The notes under the pieces are model-generated. The model saw only the letters and a program-made list of their open reading frames with translations, searched no databases and was not told the origin of the DNA. A DNA stretch of 64,000 nucleotides from NCBI GenBank assembly GCA_001464315.1, contig LNFK01000034.1, forward strand, positions 40,428 to 104,427, in the 5' to 3' direction. A program made the position numbers and the translations under genes. The stretch comes from Sphingomonadales bacterium Ga0077559 (GTDB lineage Bacteria; Pseudomonadota; Alphaproteobacteria; Sphingomonadales; Sphingomonadaceae). Below, piece after piece: positions 32,124 to 41,618 of this stretch; position 1 is the stretch's first letter, and the number at the start of each line of letters is the position of its first letter.

Positions 32124-33224
32124 TCACGGACGCGGCGGTTGGGCAGGCGGCGGTGTTGCCGGCGTTTCGCGAGGAGGCGAGGCCTCTGAAATGATCGAAT
32201 TGACGACATCGTCAAGCGACTGAACCTCAGGTTCTGCAGTAGTCGGGGCGACGTCGCTTTCGGCTGGCGTCTCGACCACTTCGGTTTCCAGTTCCTCCTC
32301 CTCGACCACCGTTTCTTCAAGAACGAGTGAGGCATCGGCGCGGAGCCGCCCGCTGGCAAGTGCCGACTGGAATAATTGGTCCATGCGCACCACCGCCTGG
32401 TCCATCATGCCGGGAATCCCGGAACTGTTGGCAGTACGCAGCGTGAAGGAACCCAAGAATTTGTTATCCGGGCCGTAGCGAGCCGAAAAACGGCCTATAA
32501 CCGGTCCACCTGGCCATTGCCGCTCGATCCGCGCCAACGGAATGATAACGTCCGCGGCGCCAAACTGGTCGAGTATAGTACGCCACCAGCCACGGCTGCG
32601 CCGACCGATCTGGCCAGCGTTGAGCAATAGCGATTCGCCGCCTGCCCCGCTCGGGCGGACATAATCGATGCGGCTGTCGGCGGTGCGGAATTTCGCCCAG
32701 CTACGCTGCCACGAGGTACGCTGCTCGAACAGTGTCGGTGCGCCTGCAGAGTAAGTGATTGGCATCAGCAACAATGGTGCCGAGCGCCGGACGACGCCGC
32801 TTACTCCAAGCAATTGTCCTGCCCGGGCGCGGTCAAACAATACGCCGAGCTTCGCGACATAACGGCGCGGGCCGATTTGCTCTTCTTCGACAACGATTGC
32901 TGCGACGATGCCGTCGAGCGTCGAGTCCGAAAGTGTTGCGCCGGCACTGCCGTGGGTCTTGCGCCAAAGCGCCGACCATGCCAGCCGCTGCGCCTCTTCC
33001 CAACCTTTTTGCCGGGCTTCTTGGGCGTTGTCGCCCGAGACATTCACCGAAACATTCTTGACTTCAAAATCGCCATTGCTGGCAATCGGATTTATCCCGC
33101 GCTTTGGACCTTCGATCTGGGCGATCACGATCCCGCCGGTAACCAGCGCCAATGGCAGGCCAATCGCCGCAATCTTGAACCATTTCCCGCCAGATTTTGT
33201 CATTGCGGCGTTCTTAGGCGACAT
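32124..33224 (-). CDS. DUF2066-like heavy-metal/periplasmic protein upstream of hdaA
   Basis: N-terminal TM; FEVKNVSVNVSGDNAQEARQKGWEEAQRLAWSALW; genomic position. Confidence 0.65.
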   Translation of the reverse strand: MSPKNAAMTKSGGKWFKIAAIGLPLALVTGGIVIAQIEGPKRGINPIASNGDFEVKNVSVNVSGDNAQEARQKGWEEAQRLAWSALWRKTHGSAGATLSDSTLDGIVAAIVVEEEQIGPRRYVAKLGVLFDRARAGQLLGVSGVVRRSAPLLLMPITYSAGAPTLFEQRTSWQRSWAKFRTADSRIDYVRPSGAGGESLLLNAGQIGRRSRGWWRTILDQFGAADVIIPLARIERQWPGGPVIGRFSARYGPDNKFLGSFTLRTANSSGIPGMMDQAVVRMDQLFQSALASGRLRADASLVLEETVVEEEELETEVVETPAESDVAPTTAEPEVQSLDDVVNSIISEASPPRETPATPPPAQPPRP

Positions 33225-33264
33225 AGGCGTGGAATTCCAACCCTGTTCTCGCTAACGGCGGTAA

Positions 33265-34371
33265 ATGGACGCAAAACAGAATACTGACGAACCCTATACC
33301 TACGCTAAAGCCGGCGTTTCGATTGACGCAGGCAACGCGCTGGTGCGCGCGATTGCGCCCTTGGCTAAAGCCACGCGGCGCGCGGGCGCGGATGCCGATT
33401 TGGGCGGATTTGGCGGGTTTTTCGATTTAAGGGCAGCCGGGTTCAACGATCCGTTGCTTGTTGCCGCCAATGACGGCGTCGGTACGAAGTTGAAACTCGC
33501 CATCGAATCGGGGCGGCATGAGGGCGTCGGCATCGATCTTGTCGCGATGTGCGTGAACGATTTGATCGTGCAAGGCGCAGAGCCGCTGTTTTTCCTCGAT
33601 TATTACGCAAGCGGTAAACTCGATCTGACTGTCGCAACTGCCGTGGTTGCGAGCATTGCGGAGGGCTGCAAGCTCGCCGGATGCGCTTTGATCGGCGGCG
33701 AGACGGCGGAGATGCCCGGCATGTATTCGGAAGGCGATTATGACCTCGCCGGTTTCTGCGTCGGAGCGGTTGAGCGCGATCAGGTGCTGACAGCGGACAA
33801 GATTGCCGATGGCGATGTACTGTTAGGACTGGCTTCGTCGGGTATCCATTCCAACGGATTTTCGCTGGTGCGGCGATTAGCGACGGACAAGAATTGGAAA
33901 CTCGACCGCCCTGCGTTGTTCGACCAGAATGTCATCCTGATCGACGCGCTGATGGCGCCGACGCGCATTTATGTGAAGTCGCTGCTGCCTTTGGTTCGAA
34001 CCGGCAAGATCCACGCGATGGCGCATATCACCGGCGGCGGTTTGCTCGAAAACATCCCGCGGGTTTTGCCGGCTGGCCTGCACGCTCATGTCGACGCCGA
34101 CTCATGGGAGCAGCCGCGTTTGATGGCGTTCCTTCAGGCGCAAGGAAATATCGAACCCGAAGAAATGGCGCGGACGTTTAACTGCGGTATTGGCATGGTG
34201 ATTGCGGTTGCGGAGGGCGACGTTGCGGATGTGACAGCTGCGCTTGAGGTGACTGGGGAGGTTGTGCACTGCATCGGGCACATATCGGCGGAGGATAAGG
34301 GCTGCACGGTTTCGGGGAGTGTCGAGACGTGGAGCGCGCAGGCTGATTGGACCGCGACGCATGTGGGCTAA
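33265..34371 (+). CDS. purM: Phosphoribosylformylglycinamidine cyclo-ligase
   Basis: [52 protein letters not shown]. Confidence 0.96.
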   Translation: MDAKQNTDEPYTYAKAGVSIDAGNALVRAIAPLAKATRRAGADADLGGFGGFFDLRAAGFNDPLLVAANDGVGTKLKLAIESGRHEGVGIDLVAMCVNDLIVQGAEPLFFLDYYASGKLDLTVATAVVASIAEGCKLAGCALIGGETAEMPGMYSEGDYDLAGFCVGAVERDQVLTADKIADGDVLLGLASSGIHSNGFSLVRRLATDKNWKLDRPALFDQNVILIDALMAPTRIYVKSLLPLVRTGKIHAMAHITGGGLLENIPRVLPAGLHAHVDADSWEQPRLMAFLQAQGNIEPEEMARTFNCGIGMVIAVAEGDVADVTAALEVTGEVVHCIGHISAEDKGCTVSGSVETWSAQADWTATHVG

Positions 34372-34383
34372 GCGGCCTCTATT

Positions 34384-34489
34384 CCCCTCCCGCAAGCGGG
34401 AAGGGTTAGGGGTAGCGCGAGCCGCAGGTGAGCTTGCAACCTCGGGTTCAGATACCCACCCCCAGCTCCTCCCGCCTGCAGGAGGGGAG
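34384..34489. repeat. Intergenic palindromic element, family 1 copy A (between purM and purN)
   Basis: CCCCTCCCGC..GCGGGAAGGGTTAGGGGT....TACCCACCCCCAGCTCCTCCCGCCTGCAGGAGGGGAG; co-linear with 37484-37590. Confidence 0.85.
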
Positions 34490-34491
34490 AA

Positions 34492-35442
34492 GTGACCAAA
34501 GCCCGTATCGCCATCCTGATCTCGGGAACCGGAACCAACATGGCCGCCCTGCTCTACGCCGCCAAACATCCCTCCTGCCCTTACGAAATCATACTAGTTG
34601 CCAGCAATAACTCCGACGCCGAAGGCCTGAAGCTCGCCGCAGCCGAAGGCATCGCGACCTTTGCCCAGCCGCATCAACATCTCGACCGCGCCGTCCACGA
34701 CGCGATGATGCATGATCGGATTGTCCACGCCGGCGCCACCCATGTCGCGCTTGCTGGCTATATGCGGATATTGAGCGAGGCGTTTGTGCAGAAGTGGGAG
34801 GGGCGGATGCTCAATGTCCATCCGTCGTTGCTTCCCAAATACAAAGGCCTTCACACGCATCAACGCGCGATTGATGCGGGCGACAGTCACGGCGGATGCA
34901 GTGTACATCTGGTGACGGCGGAGCTCGATGACGGGCCGGTGCTTGGCCAGATGCAGGTGGCGATTTTGCCCGGTGACACCGCCGACACGCTGGCCGAGCG
35001 GGTCAAGCTGGCGGAGCATCAGCTTTATCCCCGAATTCTCGCCGAATATGTCAGCCGCGATAGCGACCCTGCATGGTTAGTCCAACAGGTCCGCGAACGC
35101 GCGATGGCACAGCCCGAGGCCGACGAAGTCACCAGCCACGGAATGCCCTGCTTCGGCATCACCGGCGCTAAGAAATTTGCCTATGTCTCGGTCGACCATC
35201 ATGGTGACGGGAAGACCGCGTTACTGGTCAAAATCAGCGGCGCGGAGGAGCAGGCGATGCTGATCGACAGCGATGAAGACCGCTACTACCGCCCCGCCTA
35301 TTTCGGCGACGGCTGGATCGGCATCAGGCTCGATCTGGGCGACACCGACTGGGACCATATCGGCGAATGGCTCGCCAAAAGCTGGCTAGCGGTCGCCCCA
35401 AAGAAGTTGACCAAGCTGATGGATGTGGCGGGGGAGTTTTGA
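34492..35442 (+). CDS. purN: Phosphoribosylglycinamide formyltransferase with C-terminal MmcQ/YjbR-like domain
   Basis: PurN motifs ILISGTGTNMAALL, HPSLLPKYKGLHTHQRAIDAG; extra ~110 aa SHGMPCFGITGAKKFAYVSVDHHGDGKTALLVKISG...WDHIGEWLAKSWLAVAPKKL resembling YjbR/MmcQ. Confidence 0.88.
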   Translation: MTKARIAILISGTGTNMAALLYAAKHPSCPYEIILVASNNSDAEGLKLAAAEGIATFAQPHQHLDRAVHDAMMHDRIVHAGATHVALAGYMRILSEAFVQKWEGRMLNVHPSLLPKYKGLHTHQRAIDAGDSHGGCSVHLVTAELDDGPVLGQMQVAILPGDTADTLAERVKLAEHQLYPRILAEYVSRDSDPAWLVQQVRERAMAQPEADEVTSHGMPCFGITGAKKFAYVSVDHHGDGKTALLVKISGAEEQAMLIDSDEDRYYRPAYFGDGWIGIRLDLGDTDWDHIGEWLAKSWLAVAPKKLTKLMDVAGEF

Positions 35443-35444
35443 AA

Positions 35445-35783
35445 ATGCGATTTTCTGTTTTGTTCGTCATATTTTCAGCAGCAGTCAGCAGCAGCCTGTA
35501 GCGCACCACAGAAGACGAGGTTGCAGACACAGATGTATTGGACAGCCGGGTTGTGATGCCCGTTGGCGCTAACGCATTAGAAAATTACAACCGCGTTTAT
35601 GCTCGAAATGGAGCGGGCTGGGTTGGCGTTTTTAATTCAGCAAATGACGACATTGGTAATGCAGAAATCATGGATTCGGAGAACATTCTTCCCGGGATTA
35701 TGGATGGCGGTTGCACGGTCGTGAATGTGAAGCTTGACGAAAATCAGAATTTTCTTTCAGCCTTTTGCAATGGAGAGGCTTGA
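35445..35783 (+). pseudogene. Possible degraded small lipoprotein gene
   Basis: ATG at 35445 is in frame with the 35538-35783 ORF but interrupted by TAG at codon 19; lipobox-like AACSAPQK present in an alternative frame. Confidence 0.4.
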
Positions 35784-35803
35784 GAGAAATTACAGTTTTC
35801 ACG

Positions 35804-35962
35804 CCTCTCCCGTTGGGAGAGGAAACGCAGCCTCATGAGCGTAGCAAATTAGGCGGAGTTGGTGAGGGGTTGTGCCATGTCGACGGGGCTGACCCCCTCA
35901 CCCAGATACAGCTAGGCAACGAGTTGCCTAGCTTTCTCGACCCTCTCCCGACGGGAGAGGGG
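35804..35962. repeat. Intergenic palindromic element, family 2
   Basis: Terminal hairpins CCTCTCCCGTTGGGAGAGG and CCCTCTCCCGACGGGAGAGGG, internal GTGAGGGGTT / ACCCCCTCAC, nested AGCTAGGCAACGAGTTGCCTAGCT. Confidence 0.8.
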
Positions 35963-35970
35963 AAGTTTAA

Positions 35971-36393
35971 TTACCCAACAATCTCTTCAGGCTTGAAGAA
36001 GTATGCGATTTCAATTGCTGCATTCTCGTCGCTGTCCGAACCGTGGACGCTGTTCGCTTCGATGCTTTCAGCCAGTTCCTTGCGGATTGTGCCGGGTTCG
36101 GCGTTGGCTGGGTTGGTTGCGCCCATGATGTCGCGGTTGCGCTGCATGGCATCTTCGCCTTCGAGCACCTGGACAACAACCGGACCGCTGATCATGAAAT
36201 CGACCAGTTCGCTAAAGAACGGGCGTTCCTTGTGCACGGCGTAGAAGCCTTCGGCCTGTTCGCGGGTCATGTGGATACGCTTCGAAGCGACAACGCGAAG
36301 ACCTGCTTCTTCCAGCATCTTGGTGACCGCACCGGTCAGGTTACGGCGGGTGGCGTCGGGCTTGATGATCGAAAAGGTGCGGGTAACCGCCAT
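35971..36393 (-). CDS. ndk: Nucleoside-diphosphate kinase
   Basis: [57 protein letters not shown]. Confidence 0.97.
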   Translation of the reverse strand: MAVTRTFSIIKPDATRRNLTGAVTKMLEEAGLRVVASKRIHMTREQAEGFYAVHKERPFFSELVDFMISGPVVVQVLEGEDAMQRNRDIMGATNPANAEPGTIRKELAESIEANSVHGSDSDENAAIEIAYFFKPEEIVG

Positions 36394-36486
36394 GGGGAAC
36401 TCCATTATTTGGGGGGGTGAATAAGTTGGCCGCGCCTCTAGCCGCTGCGGTGCAGCATGGCAAGGCTGTTCAGATTTGAGCGAAGG

Positions 36487-37011
36487 CTAGTTCTTCCCGC
36501 CACCAATGATAACCGCCGCCGTCCCGCCACTTTCGTTAGGGGTCGCGGTGACCACCAACGTCGCGTCATTATCGCCTTTGGCCGAGAAATTGGCCGTTTC
36601 GCCCTTATCCGATGTGGTCGTCGACTGCGTGTTGATCGTGAACCCGCGCCTTTCGGCTTCAGCCTTGTAGAAGCCGATAACTTCAGCGGGTGTGTCTTTA
36701 GTCAGCACCGTCGCCATCCCGCCGCCGGTGCCGTCCTTGTCGCTACCGCCCATGAACGCGCCTTTGACCTCTCCACCGGGATAGACCGGAAGTCCGAGCG
36801 GCAAGCCTTCTTTTGCCGCCGCATCGCCGAAGGTAATTTTGCCTTCGCCGTCCTTGCCCTCGAAGGTAATTGTGCCGCTTTCGCTATCTTTGTTGGTATC
36901 GGATGTAATCTTGATTTCTTCGCCGTCGGCGGTGGTAACGGTAGTCGTGTCTTCATTGCTGCCGCATGCAGCCAGCGCCAGCATTGCGGCCAAGGGGATA
37001 AGGTGTCGCAT
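36487..37011 (-). CDS. Lipoprotein of unknown function
   Basis: MRHLIPLAAMLALAACGSNED lipobox; Thr/Gly/Lys-rich mature part. Confidence 0.7.
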   Translation of the reverse strand: MRHLIPLAAMLALAACGSNEDTTTVTTADGEEIKITSDTNKDSESGTITFEGKDGEGKITFGDAAAKEGLPLGLPVYPGGEVKGAFMGGSDKDGTGGGMATVLTKDTPAEVIGFYKAEAERRGFTINTQSTTTSDKGETANFSAKGDNDATLVVTATPNESGGTAAVIIGGGKN

Positions 37012-37045
37012 GGTCTTTCTCCTTCGACCGTTACATATCGAAAGA

Positions 37046-37480
37046 CTAGGGCCCCTGCACCCATTTTCCGCCGTCCTGCTTCCAATATCGCCGTTCGACA
37101 TTTTCTTTGTCGGCCAGAGTTCGCCACGCGGTACGGGCGTTGTAGGTGTGGCTCGGCGGGAACAGGTAGAAGGCGCGGATGAAGCCCAAAGCCTCGTCGC
37201 GCCACACACCGTCGGCCATTGCGATAAATCTCGCATCATTGGCCGCATCGGGGGCGTCCGATAAAAGGATGGGCTGGATTGCGTCGTCGTCACCGGCCTT
37301 TGCGTGAGCCAGAAAGCTGTCCGCCTTCCAGCCCCACAACGCCGCCGAGATTACGTCCAACTGGGACGCGTCGCTGCTCACCACCAGCAACCGCCCACCG
37401 CCGTCGAGCACACGCTGAGCAATCGGCGGCAGCACTTTTTCGGCTGGATCGCGGGTCAGCTGGTAGAAATCAACCTGCAT
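37046..37480 (-). CDS. holC: DNA polymerase III subunit chi
   Basis: MQVDFYQLTRDPAEKVLPPIAQRVLDGGGRLLVVSSD; ALWGWKADSFLAHA; immediately downstream of pepA. Confidence 0.88.
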   Translation of the reverse strand: MQVDFYQLTRDPAEKVLPPIAQRVLDGGGRLLVVSSDASQLDVISAALWGWKADSFLAHAKAGDDDAIQPILLSDAPDAANDARFIAMADGVWRDEALGFIRAFYLFPPSHTYNARTAWRTLADKENVERRYWKQDGGKWVQGP

Positions 37481-37483
37481 CAG

Positions 37484-37590
37484 TCCCCCTTCCGCCTGTG
37501 GGAGGGATTAGGGGTGAGGCGAGCCAAAGGTGAGTGTGCAACGTCGCTGTCACATGCCCACCCCCAGCCCCTCCCGCAGGCGGGAGGGGA
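37484..37590. repeat. Intergenic palindromic element, family 1 copy B (between holC and pepA)
   Basis: CCCCCTTCCGCCTGTGGGAGGGATTAGGGGTGAGGCGAGCC....TGCCCACCCCCAGCCCCTCCCGCAGGCGGGAGGGGAG. Confidence 0.85.
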
Positions 37591-37599
37591 GCCCATGGA

Positions 37600-39057
37600 T
37601 TAGCTCTCGAAATTGTCGGCCACAAACCGGTCGAGCAACCGCACGCCAAAGCCAGTCGCGCCTTTATCCCAAACCGGTCCGGCCTTGTCGGCCCACACGG
37701 TGCCGGCAATATCAAGATGCGCCCATTTGACGCCGTCCTTGATGAAGCGGCCCAGAAACTGCGCAGCGGTAATCGAGCCTGCACCTTTGCCGCCGATATT
37801 CTTCATGTCGGCAATCGGGCTGTCGATCATCTTGTCATAGGCTTTCGACAGCGGGAAGCGCCACAACGGGTCGCCAGAGGCCTTGCCCGCCGCAGTCAGC
37901 TTGTCGGCGAGCTCATCGCTGTTCGAGAACAAACCGGCATATTCGCTGCCCAGCGAAACGATAATCGCGCCGGTTAGCGTTGCCAGATCGACGATATATT
38001 CGGGATTATAATTTTCCTGCGTCCAGTGCAGCGCGTCGCATAATACCAGCCGCCCTTCGGCATCGGTGTTGAGCACTTCGATAGTCTGCCCCGACATCGA
38101 CGTCACGATATCGCCGGGACGCTGCGCGTTGCCGTCGGGCATATTCTCGACAAGGCCGCACACGCCGATGACATAGGCCTTGGCCTTGCGACCAGCGAGT
38201 GCCTTCATCGTGCCTGCGACCGCGCCTGCGCCGCCCATGTCCCACTTCATGTCTTCCATGCCAGCGGCGGGTTTGATTGAAATGCCGCCGGTGTCAAAGG
38301 TCACGCCCTTGCCGACCAACGCCACGGGGCGTTCCTGCATTCCGCCGGTGCCGTCCCATTTCATGATCAGCATCCGCGATGGCCTCCGCGAACCTTGGCC
38401 AACGCCGAGCAAAGCGCCCATGCCCAGCTTTTCCATCGCAGGAACGTCAAGTACGGTGATTTCAACGCCGAGATCGGCCAGATGCTGGCACCGTTCAACG
38501 AAGCTTTCGGGATAAATGATATTGGCAGGCTCAGTCACCAATTCCTTGGTGAGCGCGACGCCATCGGCAATCGCCTTGTAACTCGTCCACAAATCAGCCG
38601 CTTCGGCTGGCGCGCCAACAACAGTTAGACCATGGACGGTCGGCTTCGATGTCTCGGCCAGCTTTGTGCGATATTTATCCATCCGCCAATTGCGCAATGT
38701 CGCGCCGTAAGCCACTTCTGCGGCTGCCTTTGCCGACAGGTTAGCGCCGTGGATCGCAATATGCTTGGCACCCGACGTCTGCACTTTGGCAACAATATCG
38801 CCACCCGCTTTTTGATAATCACCGGCATCGCCCTCAGCCACGCCGAGCAAAACGATACGCACCAGCTTGCCGCCTTCTTCATTGATCAAAAGGAAGCTTT
38901 GCCCTGCGTCGCCCTTGAAACGCGCCAGTTTTGCGGTGTCGCGCACCATTTGCGCCTTTTCCAGCGGAAACTCAAATGTTTCGAAACTGCTCTTGGTGAC
39001 GATAAAAGCCAGCACATCGGCTGCTTCAGGACGTGCTGTGGCGAAATCGATCTTCAT
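37600..39057 (-). CDS. pepA: Leucyl aminopeptidase (M17)
   Basis: VGKGVTFDTGGISIKPAAGMEDMKWDMGGAGAV; NTDAEGRLVLCDAL; start MKIDFATARPEA at 39057. Confidence 0.95.
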   Translation of the reverse strand: MKIDFATARPEAADVLAFIVTKSSFETFEFPLEKAQMVRDTAKLARFKGDAGQSFLLINEEGGKLVRIVLLGVAEGDAGDYQKAGGDIVAKVQTSGAKHIAIHGANLSAKAAAEVAYGATLRNWRMDKYRTKLAETSKPTVHGLTVVGAPAEAADLWTSYKAIADGVALTKELVTEPANIIYPESFVERCQHLADLGVEITVLDVPAMEKLGMGALLGVGQGSRRPSRMLIMKWDGTGGMQERPVALVGKGVTFDTGGISIKPAAGMEDMKWDMGGAGAVAGTMKALAGRKAKAYVIGVCGLVENMPDGNAQRPGDIVTSMSGQTIEVLNTDAEGRLVLCDALHWTQENYNPEYIVDLATLTGAIIVSLGSEYAGLFSNSDELADKLTAAGKASGDPLWRFPLSKAYDKMIDSPIADMKNIGGKGAGSITAAQFLGRFIKDGVKWAHLDIAGTVWADKAGPVWDKGATGFGVRLLDRFVADNFES

Positions 39058-39248
39058 GAAATGGGTCAGCCTTTCCGCTGTCGGTTTATTAACGCAAGGC
39101 GCTCTATAGGCGCATTTAGGCAGGCGGTTAAAGCAAAAGATTGTAGCGGAACCGACGATCCGCCGGCTCGTTAAGCACGCATACAGGGGCTTGCCGCAAG
39201 GTGCTGGACCACAGGCTACAGGGGCGATAAGGGGAGTGCAGTTTTTTG

Positions 39249-41513
39249 ATGGAAATCCCCGCCTTGCATCCCGTTTCTCCCCGTCCTCTGGTGCTCGCGC
39301 TTTGCCTAGGTTGCGCAGTCGTGCCGCAAATGGCGTGGGCGCAAGACTTGACCCGCGACGTGCCGGAAACGGCGGCAGTTCCGGCTGAACCCGAAGTCCA
39401 GGCCGCAACCGGCGATACGATCGGCTTTTCAGCCTCGACGGTCGAATATGATTCGAACACGGAAATCGTCACCGCAAAGGGTGACGTCATCGTCAACCGC
39501 GATGGCTATACTATGCGCGCCGATACGGTCGTGTGGAACCGCACGAGCGGCGAGGTTACCGCCAATGGCAGCGTGCGGGCAGTCGGCCCTGAAGGCGACG
39601 TCGCTTATGCTGACACATTCGTAGTAACCGACAGCCTGAAAGACGGCATTGTCGAAAATCTGCTGGTGGTACTGGCCGACGAAAGCCGGTTGGCAGCAAA
39701 AAGCGGTGTGCGGACGAACGGCATCTACCGCCTCGACTATGCGGCCTATACGGCATGCAAGGTCGAGGATGCAAAAGGGTGCCCGAAAAAGCCGAGCTGG
39801 GTCGTGAAAGCGGTCAAGGTCGTTTACGATCCTGCCCGCAAACGCGTCAAATATGAAGGCGCACGGATCGAGCTTTTCGGCCTGCCGATCATCCCCCTGC
39901 CTTTCCTGTCGCATGTGGTCGATGCCAAGGCCGGCAGCGGCTTTCTGGTGCCAAGCATCGGTTTTTCGCGCAACAACGGGCTTGAGGTCGAACAAAGCTA
40001 TTATTGGCGGATGGCACCAAATCGCGATCTAACCGGATCGATTACCGCCTTTTCCGGGGCAGCGCCGCTTGGCAAAGTCAATTTTCGCACTTTGGAAAAA
40101 AAAGGCGCCCTCGACGTCACAGCGTACGGCACCTATAGCAACCGTATAAACACCAGCGGCACAGTCATTCCCGCCGGCAGCAACGTGTTTCGCGGCTATA
40201 TTGAGGGAGTTGGCCGTTTCCAGCTTGACCCTTTTTGGTCGATTTCGGCATCGGGCCGCTACGCGTCCGACCGTACCTTCCTGCGGCGATATGATATCAG
40301 CCGCGACGACCGGTTGCGTTCGACCTTCGCCGCCGAACGGATTGGCGATGACAGTTATTTTTCGCTCGCCGGATGGGCGGTGCAGACACTTCGGACTGGC
40401 GACCGGCAGGGGTTAGCCCCGATAGCGCTGCCCGAAATCGACTATCGCTTGCGCTTCGACGATCCGCTGCTCGGCGGCAAAATCCAGTTGCAGGCCAATA
40501 GTCTCGCCATAGGGCGTACCGCGGGGCAGGATACTCAGCGCGCCTTTGCCTCGGCGCGGTGGGATTTGCGGACGCTGACCGGACTTGGTCAGGAAGTAAC
40601 GTTCACGCTCCTCGGCCGCGGCGATATCTATCACAGCGATGAAAATGCCAGCACCGTGACCGCCATTTATCGCGGAGAAAGTGGCTGGCAGGGTCGCGGG
40701 ATCTTTGCCGCTGCGGCAGACGTCAAATGGCCGTTCGTCGGCCGTGCGTTTGGCGGAACGCAGATATTCACGCCGCGCGTCCAACTGGTTGCTGCGCCAT
40801 CGGTTTCGAACCTGAAAATTCCCAACGAAGATTCGCGCGCAGTCGATTTGGAAGACACAAATCTTTTCGCGCTCAACCGCTTTCCGGGCTACGACCGGTT
40901 CGAGGATGACTATCGGATCACCTACGGTTTCGACTGGGCGTTACGGCGCAACAACTTTACTGCAGATGTCACCGTCGGCCAAAGCTATCGCCTGTCAGAT
41001 CGGGCTTCGATCTTTCCCGACGGCACCGGCCTGTCCGACAAGGTTTCTGACATTGTCGGGCGAAGCGAATTCCGGTTCAAGGATTTCGTCAAGCTGACCC
41101 ACCGGTTCCGCCTCGACAAGGATAATTTCGCCATCCGCCGCAACGAAATCGACGCCACTGTCGGATCGCGAAGTACCTATCTTCAAATGGGCTATCTGCG
41201 TCTCGACCGCAATATCGGGCCGACCGTTGAGGATTTAAATGATCGCGAAGAAATCCGTCTTGGCGGCCGCGTGCGCGTCGCCAGATTTTGGTCGATCTTT
41301 GGTTCGACCACAATTGACCTGACCGACACTACCGAAGACCCGATTTCCTTGGCCGACGGTTTCGACCCGATCCGCCACCGCTTGGGTGTTGCATATGACG
41401 ACGACTGCCTCTCGCTCAGCCTGACATGGCGGCGCGACTATCAACCCGTGGGCGATTCGCAGCGCGGCAACAGCTTCCTGTTCCGGCTGGCATTTCGCAA
41501 TCTGGGTGTGTAA
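39249..41513 (+). CDS. lptD: LPS-assembly protein LptD
   Basis: Signal peptide; OstA-like N-domain (YDSNTEIVTAKGDVIVNRDGYTMRADTVVWN); beta-barrel C-terminus; followed by surA-pdxA-rsmA. Confidence 0.93.
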   Translation: MEIPALHPVSPRPLVLALCLGCAVVPQMAWAQDLTRDVPETAAVPAEPEVQAATGDTIGFSASTVEYDSNTEIVTAKGDVIVNRDGYTMRADTVVWNRTSGEVTANGSVRAVGPEGDVAYADTFVVTDSLKDGIVENLLVVLADESRLAAKSGVRTNGIYRLDYAAYTACKVEDAKGCPKKPSWVVKAVKVVYDPARKRVKYEGARIELFGLPIIPLPFLSHVVDAKAGSGFLVPSIGFSRNNGLEVEQSYYWRMAPNRDLTGSITAFSGAAPLGKVNFRTLEKKGALDVTAYGTYSNRINTSGTVIPAGSNVFRGYIEGVGRFQLDPFWSISASGRYASDRTFLRRYDISRDDRLRSTFAAERIGDDSYFSLAGWAVQTLRTGDRQGLAPIALPEIDYRLRFDDPLLGGKIQLQANSLAIGRTAGQDTQRAFASARWDLRTLTGLGQEVTFTLLGRGDIYHSDENASTVTAIYRGESGWQGRGIFAAAADVKWPFVGRAFGGTQIFTPRVQLVAAPSVSNLKIPNEDSRAVDLEDTNLFALNRFPGYDRFEDDYRITYGFDWALRRNNFTADVTVGQSYRLSDRASIFPDGTGLSDKVSDIVGRSEFRFKDFVKLTHRFRLDKDNFAIRRNEIDATVGSRSTYLQMGYLRLDRNIGPTVEDLNDREEIRLGGRVRVARFWSIFGSTTIDLTDTTEDPISLADGFDPIRHRLGVAYDDDCLSLSLTWRRDYQPVGDSQRGNSFLFRLAFRNLGV

Positions 41514-41618
41514 GGCATCTCCCATCATTCCGGGGGAAGGACGTGTCTGCTCATCTGCTGTTCAGCAGTGCCGGACTAATTCCCACCTTCAAATTGACCT
41601 TGTACTGGACCAATATCG

